From Pithys albifrons albifrons (Eukaryota > Chordata > Aves > Passeriformes > Thamnophilidae): a DNA stretch of 64,000 nt. The stretch covers positions 13,977,566 through 14,041,565 of the forward strand of contig NC_092467.1 in the NCBI RefSeq assembly GCF_047495875.1, read 5' to 3'. Of the stretch, positions 52,081-64,000 are shown in pieces; the stretch's first letter is position 1, and each line of letters starts with the position of its first letter. The notes beneath the pieces are model-generated. The model saw nothing but the letters and a program-made list of their open reading frames with translations. It made no database searches and was not told the origin of the DNA. The translations under genes were made by a program, and so were the position numbers.

Positions 52081-55000
52081 GCTAAAATAAGCATAATTTT
52101 AAAAACCAAAAACAAAATGATAGCAAAAAAGAACCAAGACATTTGAGAAATTTGCTATTCAAAGGACAATGTTAAAAACCACAACAAAGATAGCCCAGCT
52201 GAGAAAAAGAAAAATGGCCAATAATTATGGAGCAGGTAAGAAAACTAAAAACTGAGAGGAAAAGATAATTCTACAAGGATTAGTCATAGGAAGTGCTGAG
52301 GTAAAGAGCAAAAACTGTGCTTAGACACAAAATTTTTGTCTGAAGGTGATATCAAAGCTGTGCTTTCTCCAGATCTCATTTAGCAATTGTAAAGCAAAAA
52401 GAATATAAATGATGTCATTTTAAATTGTGACAGAGTTCAGAACACTCCATCGTTTAAGGAAGCTTTCAGTTGGATACAGATGAGAAAGTCTAAGCTGAAA
52501 AAAACCCTACTTCTTTGCCTTCTCCATGTCTTTACCATACATTTCTACATAAATATTTTTACAACATGCTTTAAGAGAAGGGTAAATTGAAAAAAAATTA
52601 TGCAGACTGAAAACAGTCACAATCTTGGCAACATATAAACCAATTAAGTAAAGTAAGTGATGAGCATAAGGCTAGTAATTTTTATTTATTAAATAAGAGC
52701 ACTGCATGGGAGATACAATGAAAGAAGCAATAAGGAAACAACAGAATATTTTTTCAGGGTATTAAATTATTCACTCAAAAGGTGACCTTTTGAGATATCT
52801 GTATTAGAAACATACAGAGGTTAAATAAGCACCTGGTTCTGAATTTCATCTCTGTATCCATAAGTACTTGTTTCAAGAGAAGCCCCTTTTGTATTGATCC
52901 AGGCAGGGCTTTTGCTGGCTGTGAAACATATTCTACAGCAGTTCCAATTATTATTCATTTGGGTAAAAAGCAGCTCTTTGTTCTTTAAGTAAACAGGATT
53001 CAGATACCAAGAGACCAGCTCATGGTGACATCATAGTGTCTCAGAAGTTCAGAAAGCCACATATCAGCAAATTAGAGCCCTCATATAGTCCAGAGCTTCA
53101 GGAGTCGCTATAGGGCACAAAGTAGTACAAGCCTGTAGAGTCTAAAAAATAAAACACTTCATAGTTTAACATGATAATGAAAGCTAAGAAATATGGAGAA
53201 AGAAAAGACAAAAAGTCCATTATTTTCTTGTGACCTACTGAACAAGGAGGTTCAGAATTCAAACTACAATGAGAAGTCAGCAGCATTCACTGATTCTCAA
53301 GGCCTGTGTTTCCTCTTTTGCCCTGGCCAGCTGGCTCATCTAAACAGCCTGTGGGGAAATACCTTTTTCTTTCAGCAGTGAAGCTCTTTCTCTGCTGCAA
53401 CCCAGGGAATCCACACAGGCCTACCACAAGGTGTTCCTTTCACTATTACAAAGAATCCTTTGGAGATCTCTGCTCTTCCCAGACACTGATATAAACTGAG
53501 TAGGTACCAATTTTTCTGGAACAAGTACCTAAAAATTTTACATTAGATAAGCTTAGACCACAGGAAAATAGAAGTTTTCTCACAGGGTACATTTCCTATG
53601 AAAATAAATGAAGAAAAAGATGTTGCAATGATGTAGCAAGATCATATGCCTATTGCACCAATAAAGTAGAAATATATTAAGCAAGTAATAACTAATATTT
53701 GCTTCTCTTGAATGCAGGCATAGGTATTGTAAATTAACACAAACATACGCTGTCAACACGCATTTTGTAAGACAGCTAAATATAACACAAAATAACAAAT
53801 CAGGCGAGGAATATAGAAACAGCAACAGTGTGAGAAGAAAGAGGGAAGAATGACTTTACCCATAATGGTTCCATCTTCCCTCAGCAAAGAGTCCTATAGC
53901 TGGATCATCTCAACCTCAGTGACTAAGACCAAGAACCAAATCCATCAGCACTAATTATAGCTCTGTGGTGCTACTTTAATTTAGGATAAGCTTAATAAGT
54001 TAGTAAGACTTGACTACTCGGAAGTGGTATTAATTATTAATAATTTTACAAACTAAGCAGTGGCAAAATGTGTTGTTACTTAATGTCACTCTAGTATCGT
54101 TCTGTTTGAAGCTTCAAAGTGGCCTGATTTACCAGATTCTGAATACTCTTATTGCGGCGATCTTTCACTCTCTTATTGTCTAACTTGCACATACTTCCAT
54201 TCACTTGCCTCTGAGCAGATAAGAAAAACATTGCTGCAAAATAAATTGTAAAAATACTGAAGTTGCAGGCTTGGAAAGAAACTCTCCTCTCACCAAAGTT
54301 TACACGTTTGCATTTCTAAACTTAGAAGGAAGATAAGATACTCGCTTTTTTACCAGCAGTTCTGTCAAGTCTCGAACTGTCAATAAGAGACCTTTTTAAG
54401 AAGTTCTGATCTTCTACCTGCAATATAAGTATCAACTGAATCCATAATAGAGTTTGCAGTGAGTCTGCTGCTTTGGGACTCCACACAACAGCAATGGCCA
54501 CCATGCATTCCCACCAGGGTCCTTATGCAGCGGGGCTTTGCTGTCAAGCACACCTATTTCCCATCCTACAGCCATACCTCCCTCCTCAGGTAATTTTCTA
54601 TCACACTCCAGGGCACATCTACCTCCCTTCACACCTCCCTCCAAGACACAGAGTCTAAAGTAGTGAATTCACAATATTCAAGCACCTGTGCTGTTATTCC
54701 CCACAGCTACTGCCTTATGGCTTAGCATAAAGTGGCAATTTTACATAACAGTTCACGTAATTGTTTCAGAAAAGCATTGTAGTAACAGGGGTTTTCTACC
54801 AGGCAGGTCCAAGGAATTTAAAGAGATGAAAAATATTATTACTGATAAAAGTATGTTAATTTAATCTCTAAAGCTCAGGTTAAGCCTGCAAGATACAGGA
54901 TATCTACTGTCTTATACCAGTTTACTTTGTTTCTGAACTGACAGAGCATTTACTGTAAGGGGAAAGGAGAATGTATGTGCAACTGTGACAACACGGAGCA

Positions 55001-58000
55001 GTTTCCCTGGAGAATGAAGTTTGATTCCAGGTTTATCCTGTGGTACACCACCAGTACAACTTGCTGCAAATCTCTAGAAAGAATTAGCAAATACTGCCCC
55101 TCCTCACTATGACCCTCACACCTCTCAATTCACAAGCACATCCCTTCAACATACAACAGCCATGCTCCTTTCCACAGCACTCACTCAATTTGCTACAGTG
55201 GTAGGAAAGAGAAAGAGCAGACTGACTTATCACTCCTTTCTGGGGCTATGTGGTGTGGCTGCTTGTGGCTCAGTGCTCTGACAAGTGTCCTCAGGATACC
55301 TCCAGTGTAGTGAAGGAAGAACACATTAAGTAGTAAAGAGTTCAAGGACATGCAGTTTCCAGAAGTTTTCATGATAGCTTATGCTATTTCTTGTGCAGCC
55401 TGTAGCTGATCATGACCCTGTTTACCCTCCTGTGCAAATGATATTTTAATGACAATGTTATGAATAGTAAGTCATCAGAAGCAGAGAGAATAAATGAATA
55501 AAATAAATTAATGAAAGTCAAGAGAGAATTCCAGGGAAGAAAATGCAGGGCTTTGCTTACTGATGCTTTTCTCTAGCTTTTCACTTGATTCACTTTTAAA
55601 TGACCCCCAAAACACTGAAGAAAAGCATGCAAAAAAGCTTTACACTGGAAGAGTAGTGGACAAGTTGAGCAGATGATATTTATTTCTTGCACATGCTCTT
55701 CTGTGAAAGGTCACTTGCATGTAATGTACTCCATCAATGCTGTTTACAGAATGTTGTTGCTTTATTTTTGAAAAATCTGCAAAGAAATTCTATTAAATCC
55801 TAAGGCAAATATGCAGTCCAGCAGTTTCTGCATTCCATATTCCTTCAGAATTAGGTTTCCTATTTGAAGCAGAGGAAAAGTTGTTAAAGAGAATGCATGA
55901 TTCCTGCCTTTAGAGGTAGTCCTCCCCATGCAAGGCAGCAACAATAAAAACCCAAACCCAAACTCATGGGAGGCACAAGGAACTGTGTTTCCAATTAAAC
56001 TTGTATCAGAGTGGCATTGAGAGAGAATGCGATAGCCGTGAGAGCCCAAGGATATTGGAGGTCAACTTATACATAATTAATTTGTTAATCTTCCATGGCA
56101 TTTCATTGAATTGCACTGTTTTCTCAAATACATCCAGAAGTATGACAAGCTGTCTTTTCAAGTGGTTTTATGTGCCTGTGCCCTGCATTCTCTATTTCAA
56201 TAATAAATAGAAAGGGATAATGATATTTTAATCACTTTCAAACATCTCTCCTACTGTTCTGAAATTCATTTACATTGCCATATGCTATTTAATGGCACAT
56301 TTTTGTTCAATTAGAATGTTCAATCACAAGCATCTAAAAATACCAAATGGCCTAGGTTTTAGCTTCACAACAAAATCACAGGAAACTGACTCTTTAGGAG
56401 TAATTCATTACAATCTTTATGTTTGATATAACAGATGTTTTCAGTGCCTGGGGTTAATTTAAAGTTCAGAGGTAAGAATGCAAGCCTTTTGATTCTTTTA
56501 ACAGATCTGCATTTCTTATTTTAGTAATTATGAACTAAAATTTTTTCAAGGTGTACTTTAAAATGTAGAATTAGATATTTCCTTATTAGAGCAGTGTGTT
56601 AAAACTGTTTTGTATGCTGAATACTGAATACTGTAAGGGAATCATCACGTACAATGTGACAGATTTTATGAGGAACACACCAACAAATGCATGCACTCCT
56701 GGACTGCTTTGCTATTTCATGTGATATTTTGCTGCCTTGTATTTCCCAAACACTCTGAAAAACTAACAATTACCAAGATTATTTAAAAAAAATTATCAGA
56801 GGAGGAGTTATACTATAAATTAGTTCTACTGAGGTTGTAAATGGTTAAACACATATTTAACTGAAATGATACTCCAGCTCAGAAGGCTCTTGGTCTGCAG
56901 GTAGAATCAAAAGAAAAATCTTGCTACAAATGCAAGGAGTAAAATCTGTGGCACACTGAATATTCTGAACCACACTAACTGGAAGAAATTGATGCTGACC
57001 TTGAACATATGAAAGTATCTAGTGCTCTGTGTTAGTGATGACTAGTGGGATGGTGTTCACCTCCATTAACATTTGATTATCTTTTGGCACTGTTTTTAAG
57101 CTGAGCCAAGATAACATTCAGGTATTACTAATTTCTTCACAGTGCCTATTTAAAATAGAATCATCTAGGGGAGAATCAGACAGAGGAAGAAGAAATTAAA
57201 TAATTAAAAAATGTACTTAAATGTAGATTGAAGAGATATGCTAAATATTCATCACAGACTATTTATTTATGATAACAGCAGTTTTCTATTATCAGCTGCT
57301 GTGATCTTTAGTTATGCAAAATGTGAAGTTATGTAAGGGGTTTTTTAATTAAAAGTCTTACCAGATAGCTATTTTCAATATTCCCTATAGCTAAAACTAG
57401 AAGGTGGAGGTTGTATAAATTATTTCAAAGACAGAGCACCATACAAAAAACCTCCAAAAATCAGATTGGCACAGATTGTTATTCTTTATGCTGATTTTCC
57501 CAAGTTTGTCTTTAATACAGGTCAGCTTCTGGTTACTCAATATAGAGGCTCTAAATCATCCATGGAGATGTCTGTATTCCTTAAAGTGATGTTACACCAC
57601 ATCACTCACTGAAGTCCTATGCAGGTTCCTCTTTCCATCAGTAGGGCTTTTCCCTGATCTGTCAGCTGCTATACAGCTGCTCTGCTTGAAGTCTAAGTAG
57701 AAACTGATACTGCCTTGAGCGTGGGTCATGCGAAGCAAGCAGTGCTATGAGGTCTGCTGTGGGACCTGCTGCTGGGGAAAAAATTACAGAATTAATAATG
57801 ATTGGTGCCCAGGGGCATGTTCAGCTACAAATCAGCTGTAATGGCTGCTCAGCTATCTGGTGTAATCTGCTGCAAGGTGCTGGATATCTACATTTTAACC
57901 AAGGGAACAAATTTGCAATATATATGTCAGATGATGTGAATACCGGAGGGCCAAGATTTCTTTTCTGTGGTTTCCTCTTCTGTCATTAACATGAAGCATT

Positions 58001-61000
58001 TCAGAGTCATTATGAGAACCAAGAATATCCTGTAGAAAAGGTAGCTACTGTGTTCCTCACACCATTTCCCTCTTGATCCTTTCAGAGACACCTCTAAATT
58101 GCTTTCTTTTTTAATGAGAGAGGCATTGTTGTGACTGTTGCTGGAATAAAGTGTTTCAGAAAGAACACCTGAACTCAAAAAGCCATTCTTTTCCCTTGAA
58201 AAGGAGGCAGCTGGTACACTGTAACTACACAACTAAGTATGTGTGAACATTAATGTCAATGATTCCATAATTTTGGGTAACATAAAGCATACTGCTTTAA
58301 AGGAAACTGTCACTATAATATTTTCCTTATTTTAATCTAAAAATGTACTACTTGAATCACTTCTGTTTAGTCTTTACTTTTGCATTCTCATTGTGTGTGT
58401 ACTTCCAAATGCTCGAGATAAAATATTTCCTTGCAGACAAGAACAACTGCAGAATTATTTTTTCATAAAAGTATACAGAAAGCACTTTCAAGCCTCTTAA
58501 TTTTTCTTAGGAATGTCTTATATCTGGACCTCCAAATAAAACTGGTTTTCCATGCTGGGGAATAATTTTAGTGATAATAAGCTTCTTTAATTTTTCCTGT
58601 ATATTCTTTCTTTGCTTGGGAAGTTTTTTTCTGCCCAAGAAGAGGAATGGGGATGAAGGAAGTAACATGACTATATTTAGATAATTGTTTGTATAAGATA
58701 CTGTTAATGTTTACAGAATTATGACAAAGAGGAGTTTTTGAATAATGAAGTTACTCAATTAAAATAATTTAATGTGCTGGATTAGCAGGGTGTTGAGAAA
58801 AGACTGAAAACAGTTACCACCTGGCAACTGATCAAGAAGCCTTGTCTCACAGAACAATACTAGCATAAAAATAGCTCATAAATCTGAAAAGCTGATTACT
58901 AAAACTGCTGTGGGAGCTTTATTTTTTAGAAGAATATTGAATTAATGAGAAATAATACAAAGGGGAGTTTAATTATTCTGAATAGAATAATTTTCTACCT
59001 CAGCCTCCCAGAATGGGTATGATTATGTAGGTCATATATCTAAAATTACTTTTATGCATATTTCATTAAAAACACATATTTTTATGAAGAATAGTAAGCA
59101 ATAAGCCCTCTTCAGATAGTACTGTCTCTATAGTGGCTTAAAAGAAATCTATTTCCTTTGTGGTTATGGAGCTGTTAAAGATGAGTCATTAAAGAATACA
59201 AAACCAGGCCTATCTTATTTTCAGGTTATTGTTTTCACGCAACAATAAGTTGTTTTCTTCCCCACTCCCTCCCAATACTCACAATCATTTTACATGTATA
59301 GGAATTGGACACTGGACAGGATTCCTAGTCTGCTTGCACTTCTGGAGGGTTACTGTAATACTGATGAGAATATTAGATAAGAATTTTCATGTTCATACAA
59401 ACAATATGGTTTTGATTCTGAGTTGCTTTGTAAGAATTTTCAGTGAAATTTTACAAATGCAAGTGAAACTAAATAATCAATAATGAAATTAGCAATCAAA
59501 CATTGATTTTTTTTTTTAGCTGGCTCACAGTTCTACTGTTTTCAGACAGGAAATATTTTTACATTTCATTTTAGTGTTTTTCTGCTTTAATTTTTAAGTG
59601 GCTTACAGACTTTTTTTAATGTAATAAAAAATTCCTCACTAGACTTACATGTGGCAATGATTTCAGCAAAATATGTGCAGTATTTTAATCACTTTTCTTA
59701 GCTGCAAGACTGAGATTTAGTGTATACCATATACTTAGAAGAAATGGTGGAAAAGTTTTGGTCCATTAAGCATCAGAAAGACTAATTACAATTTAAATGT
59801 TCTTTTTTTGCCCTGTCTTAAAAAGCTAATGTGCATAATGCAGGATCAGAAGGTTGATAAGGTACTGCCATATATAATACTAAAAGCTGGATCTCTCAGC
59901 TCAGACTGAATGTGTATGAAGTTCTAGTTTATCCAATACAGCTGAACTGAGCTGTACTTCAGGACATGTCTTCAGAACTGAAGGTCTGTGTATTGACTCA
60001 CACACTAACACATCCACTTAGAGCCCTAAATAATTGCTTGTAATATTGAAGTTTAGGGGAAATCAATTCCCAGGTATTACTACACATCTGCTTTCATATA
60101 CATGCCTAGATATAAAGAACAATAAAGATAAAACCGTGTTCTTATTAAATCATGAAGCCACAATTTGTATCACATTTAGCTATAGTACTTCTGTGTCTGA
60201 AATGTTTGATGGAGCTTCAGAAGTATTCTTCCAAACTTCAAATAATATCAAAATTAATTCCATGATTATTTTCACAGCTGAGTTATTTCCATCGTCAGTG
60301 GGCACAACTTTAAACCAAGGGTAGTTGGAGTTAAATTGCTAACCAGAATGAGGAAAGAAGGACAGAATGCAAGAGAGATGGTTTAGCTAAGGCAAAATAT
60401 TAATTCAGCACTGCTTCATGCAGCACCGATCCTGGTTTCATCTTGATTATTTCCCTTGGTGAGAGAACTGTGTACTGAGACTGCACAGCCTTCCCTTGAA
60501 ACTTTTTCCCCAATTCCTCTGTCAGTGCACTGACTGTTCTTTGCATCTTCGTTAGTGCCAGTGTGCTCTGGTGGCTCAAGAAAGTTCCAGTTCCCTTCTG
60601 ACCTAGCTGTGTCAGCCACCTGTCTGTCAACCAAGAACTGTAGCATTCTGAACTACATTCTCAACAGACAGGATACTTGCTTTAGTTGTGAAGTTGCCAA
60701 CCTGCACTAACCTGGAGATAAGGGAAATAGCTTCCCATTCCCGAGCAAGACTAACATACTTGAAGATGTCAAAAAGCCCAGACACACACTAAACTAAAAG
60801 GAGGAAGGGTCGAAGCTCTAATCTTACTACGTGGGATAGAGCAAGCTGGAGTGTGTACAGATTTTGTAGACACCTCACCTGGTGGCAGAAACTTACTGCA
60901 TGTATCATCAATGTTATCATGACTCTCCATGCTACCAAACTCTGTCAAAAAAATGTTCCCTTCCTACCCCTTACATCAATATCCTTTACAGTCTTCTTCC

Positions 61001-62289
61001 TACAGGTACATGCTTCAGACGCCTGAAACTGTAGGAGCTCCTCGGTTTCTCCTAAGGTACCAAAGGCAGAGGTGATATGTCCCAAAGGATCCCTACCTTC
61101 CTCCCATGGGAATGCACAGGGCAAGTACAGACAGGATCTACATCTGGGCCTAATACAACCAAATGACATTGGATTCCTCACTTCTTCTGACCCACTTTTT
61201 CCCACAGGAATTCATATGACTTAGCAGATCCCATACTAGCACATTCCCACAGTGATTCATATACAACACAGTTGGAACAGGCAAGAAATATGAACTGCTT
61301 CAGAGTTGCAAGTGATTCATGAGCTAAAGCTTGGCTGCCCAGGGCCATTCAATTTCTATAAGAGGGAAAAATTAGATGGATTTTCACATGTTTGCTCACA
61401 CAAAAACCCTAATGCTATGTGCTTATACTTTTGGTGCTTAACTTTCCATTTTGCTTGTGATGCTTCTTTTTGCTTAGTTTTCATATGCTGCTGGTATTTA
61501 GGGTATTTAATCTGGCACAGAAATTACTCCCAGTCTGTACAAGACCATATGCCACGCTTAGAGCTTTCATTTAATCTCTTATTTCATTTTCAATGATCTA
61601 GACCACTGTGATCTGAAGGAGTACCAAACCAACACAAACATATAAAATTAGAAAAATATTCCTGAGAGCTACACCAACTAGGTTGTGCCTGAGCTCAACA
61701 TATAAATTGTGACTGAGCACAATGTGGGTAGCTTATCACATCACGGGGCTCATAGGAAATTAACTTTTTCCAACAATCACTCCTCTGAAATGAATAAAAG
61801 AAACAAAATGATACCCAGGATCTGTGCACTCCACTGTTTTTAACTGGCAACAACAGTCAGTTTTAGCCTCAATGTTCCCAACATATTAGCTTGATAGCCA
61901 CTGGTCAAAGCCAAAACTGCACTATTGTATATAAACACAGTTTAAAATGGAAAGATAAAATCATTCAGCTTGGCATCACAGATAGAAAGTAAGAATCAGG
62001 AAAACTTTGCATTGGCCAAGTAGACATGGGGAAATTCCAACTAGCTGTACTTATCCTTTGCTACACCAAACTGAGGTTTAGCTCACATATATTTGCTGAT
62101 GCTACTTTATGATAGCAATACAGCAGGTGTGAGTTCTTCAAGACATCTTCTCAAAGAGCTTTTGTACCCTAAGAGACAGTTTTCATTCAATTCTGACTAT
62201 GACTCAGCTGCTGAGATATGGGAGACAACAAAAACATCAAGACAAACATTTTCTAGTTCAAGAAACACTTCATCATCATCTGAACAATT

Positions 62290-62325
62290 AAAAAGAAAAA
62301 AAAACCAAACAAAAAAAAGCAGCAA
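62290..62325. repeat. A-rich low-complexity run
   Basis: Runs of A interrupted by single G and CC, without a regular unit. Low-complexity sequence only. Confidence 0.7.
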
Positions 62326-64000
62326 CAACCATCTCCTAAGGGGTTGTTTTCTTCTGCTTAAGTTAAGTGACATTAAACTTTCCTAAGGCTCAGTGTTACT
62401 TACACAATAGATAGAGCTCTCCTAGCCATTTATGCATGTTATGTGTGTCATTTACACTGACAGTGATTTAAATGTCAGCATACAAGCAACCCAAGACCCC
62501 TGGGAACGGCATACTGCAAATTAATGACAAGTAACTTTCCAAAGGTTCCTAAATTTCAAGTCAGTTCACCATCTGTAATTATTAAATACCTGATCGCAAA
62601 AAGAACTGCGTCTATGCATAAGGGTTGTATCACAACTCCTTGCTGATTAAGCACTGACTGGAAATATTATAAATATAATGCTATTGGGAATTGGGTTCTT
62701 TTTTGCATTAGCAGTTTTAGTTAGTTAAAACTCAAAATGTCTAACATAATTCAAAATAATAAAAATTCAGTAAAGCATGTGGTTTTTAGGATGTGTTTAA
62801 GGTTGGAGCTTTTTAGCCTAAGAAGGTACAAAAAATTTAAGCAATTGTTTTGCATTTGTTCCAGTTTCTGTATTGCTTTGTCACTCAACATTTTTTTAGT
62901 CATTTGCCCTCTTTTTATACCTCTATTCACAGTCTTCCCTCTTTTTTACCTTCATTCCCCTTATACTGCTATGTGTGTAATTGATAAATATCTGCAGTGT
63001 AAACATTGTCTAAGATAGGACTTCAAACTCTTTTAAAAAATCTGTAAATGACCAGGTCAGAAAGGATCAAGACTAGCAAAAAAGTTTTCCTTTGACTCCA
63101 TTCTCTTCACTACCAAACAACTCCTTTTTTCCTCACAAATACTGAAAAATGTTTACCAAAAACAGGAAAACTGTTTCAGTTAGTCTTCTCTGTGTCTACA
63201 TAAGTTCTATACATATTTTTAAAAAATAATATTAACAGTTTCATATGGCACTTTTCCACCAACCTAAGTATAAATTATTCTGAAGATTACAGATTGAAGC
63301 TTTGAAATACAAATACCAAAATTATAAGTATGTACTTCTAATATTTTCCTTTACTAGCCTGGAGAGCTGTGCCATTTTTACAAATCTTTGTTTTCTTAGG
63401 CAAAGCTTCTTGAGAAAGCACCTACTGTTTATATCTGATTTTTGTCTTCTATGAGTGCCTTTGATCCTGCTTTGATCTTCTTGTTTCAGTCATTCTCACA
63501 GAATGGGAGAACTACATCGCATTAAAATCCTTAGCATGTTTTTAAAAGCTATCATTTAATACTTGGGAAAAAGCAAGACCATTAAAAATCTTTTAGCTAG
63601 ATTTCTATAGAGCTTTAATTGAAAGAAGTAGTTTTTAATTTTTAGAGTAATGTCAATATATTTCAAAGAATTAATTTTCTTCATCTACCTAGGCAACACA
63701 TTTTCTCAGTTTAAAGGATGAATAATAAAATCAAGATCCTTTAGTTTAGTGGTTTTGAACAACCAACATATACAGAATGTCTGTTAATTTCATTTAGGCA
63801 AAGACAATTAATTGGAAAATTACATTTTAGAACATAATTAACCACATTCCTATAGAATCTAACAAGTAAGGAAATGTCAGGAACAATGTCCATATGCCAG
63901 CCCAGTGATCCCACTCTTTCAAAGGTAATGTTACTCCTCTATCTGACACGTAACTCAAAAAAGTTTGAACACAAGTGATGAATACAGGTCTATAAGATAT

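Larger units (their letters stand above)
51844..64000. other. Non-coding stretch, no gene recognised
   Basis: About 12 kb with no recognisable gene or repeat family apart from the unusual patch at 51925-52080. Frames near 60400-60646 and 60945-61205 (minus strand, up to 86 codons) lie in slightly GC-richer DNA but have no family resemblance. An A-rich low-complexity run lies at 62290-62325. The end of the window is plain AT-rich DNA. Confidence 0.6.

Noticed and set aside
60400..61205. Overlapping minus-strand frames of 76-86 codons
   Set aside because: Two frames are open over the same bases, which suggests slightly higher GC and not coding; no recognisable family.
62800..62835. Short stretch faintly like the CR1 segment upstream of the RT end
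   Set aside because: Too short and diverged to distinguish from chance by eye.
1..64000. Endogenous viral genes (hepadnavirus, bornavirus, parvovirus or retroviral gag/pol/env), mitochondrial insertions, tRNA genes, CRISPR arrays
   Set aside because: Looked for and not seen. Apart from the LTR-like segment there is no recognisable viral protein, no cloverleaf sequence stood out, and there are no spaced direct-repeat arrays.

Overview
This 64 kb window looks like one stretch of intergenic or deep-intronic DNA from a bird, or less likely another sauropsid. The evidence is several copies of CR1 non-LTR retrotransposon (the dominant bird LINE) with the typical CR1 tail of ATTCTATG-type octamers, a low total repeat load (only about 2-2.5 kb recognisable by eye), an AT-rich base composition with few CpGs, and no operon-like or dense coding structure. 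I found no host protein-coding gene that I can name, and no tRNA, rRNA, CRISPR array or bacterial-type feature.

Layout: 1-16890 is unannotatable AT-rich sequence with three GC-richer patches (about 1150-1440, 7085-7310, 15046-15260), an 18-base direct repeat (693-740), a long imperfect hairpin (10001-10061), a bulged hairpin (12943-12982) and a pair of perfect stem-loops (16257-16337). A short CR1 tail lies at 16891-16957, and an 18-bp perfect palindrome at 17863-17880. At 22438-23039 there is an LTR-like promoter segment (TATA and CCAAT on the minus strand), probably a solo LTR of an old endogenous retrovirus. A head-truncated CR1 of about 1 kb at 34321-35345 (minus strand) carries the only clear protein homology in the window: the C-terminal part of the CR1 reverse transcriptase, broken by one in-frame stop. 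Further CR1 pieces lie at 40830-40986 (minus), 49756-49882 (plus) and 51570-51843 (plus). Between and after them are a 49-bp tandem duplication (50258-50354), a 10-bp tandem repeat (51218-51260), and an odd CpG- and G-rich patch followed by A- and T-rich DNA (51925-52080).

A possible 147-bp exon on the minus strand (43899-44045, with AG/GT splice signals and an open frame) is the only hint of a host transcript, and it is weak. Nothing here forms a pathway or system. The best second looks are the CR1 copy with a nearly intact reverse transcriptase end, the LTR-like element with its 14/15-base flanking repeats, the hairpins, and the candidate exon.
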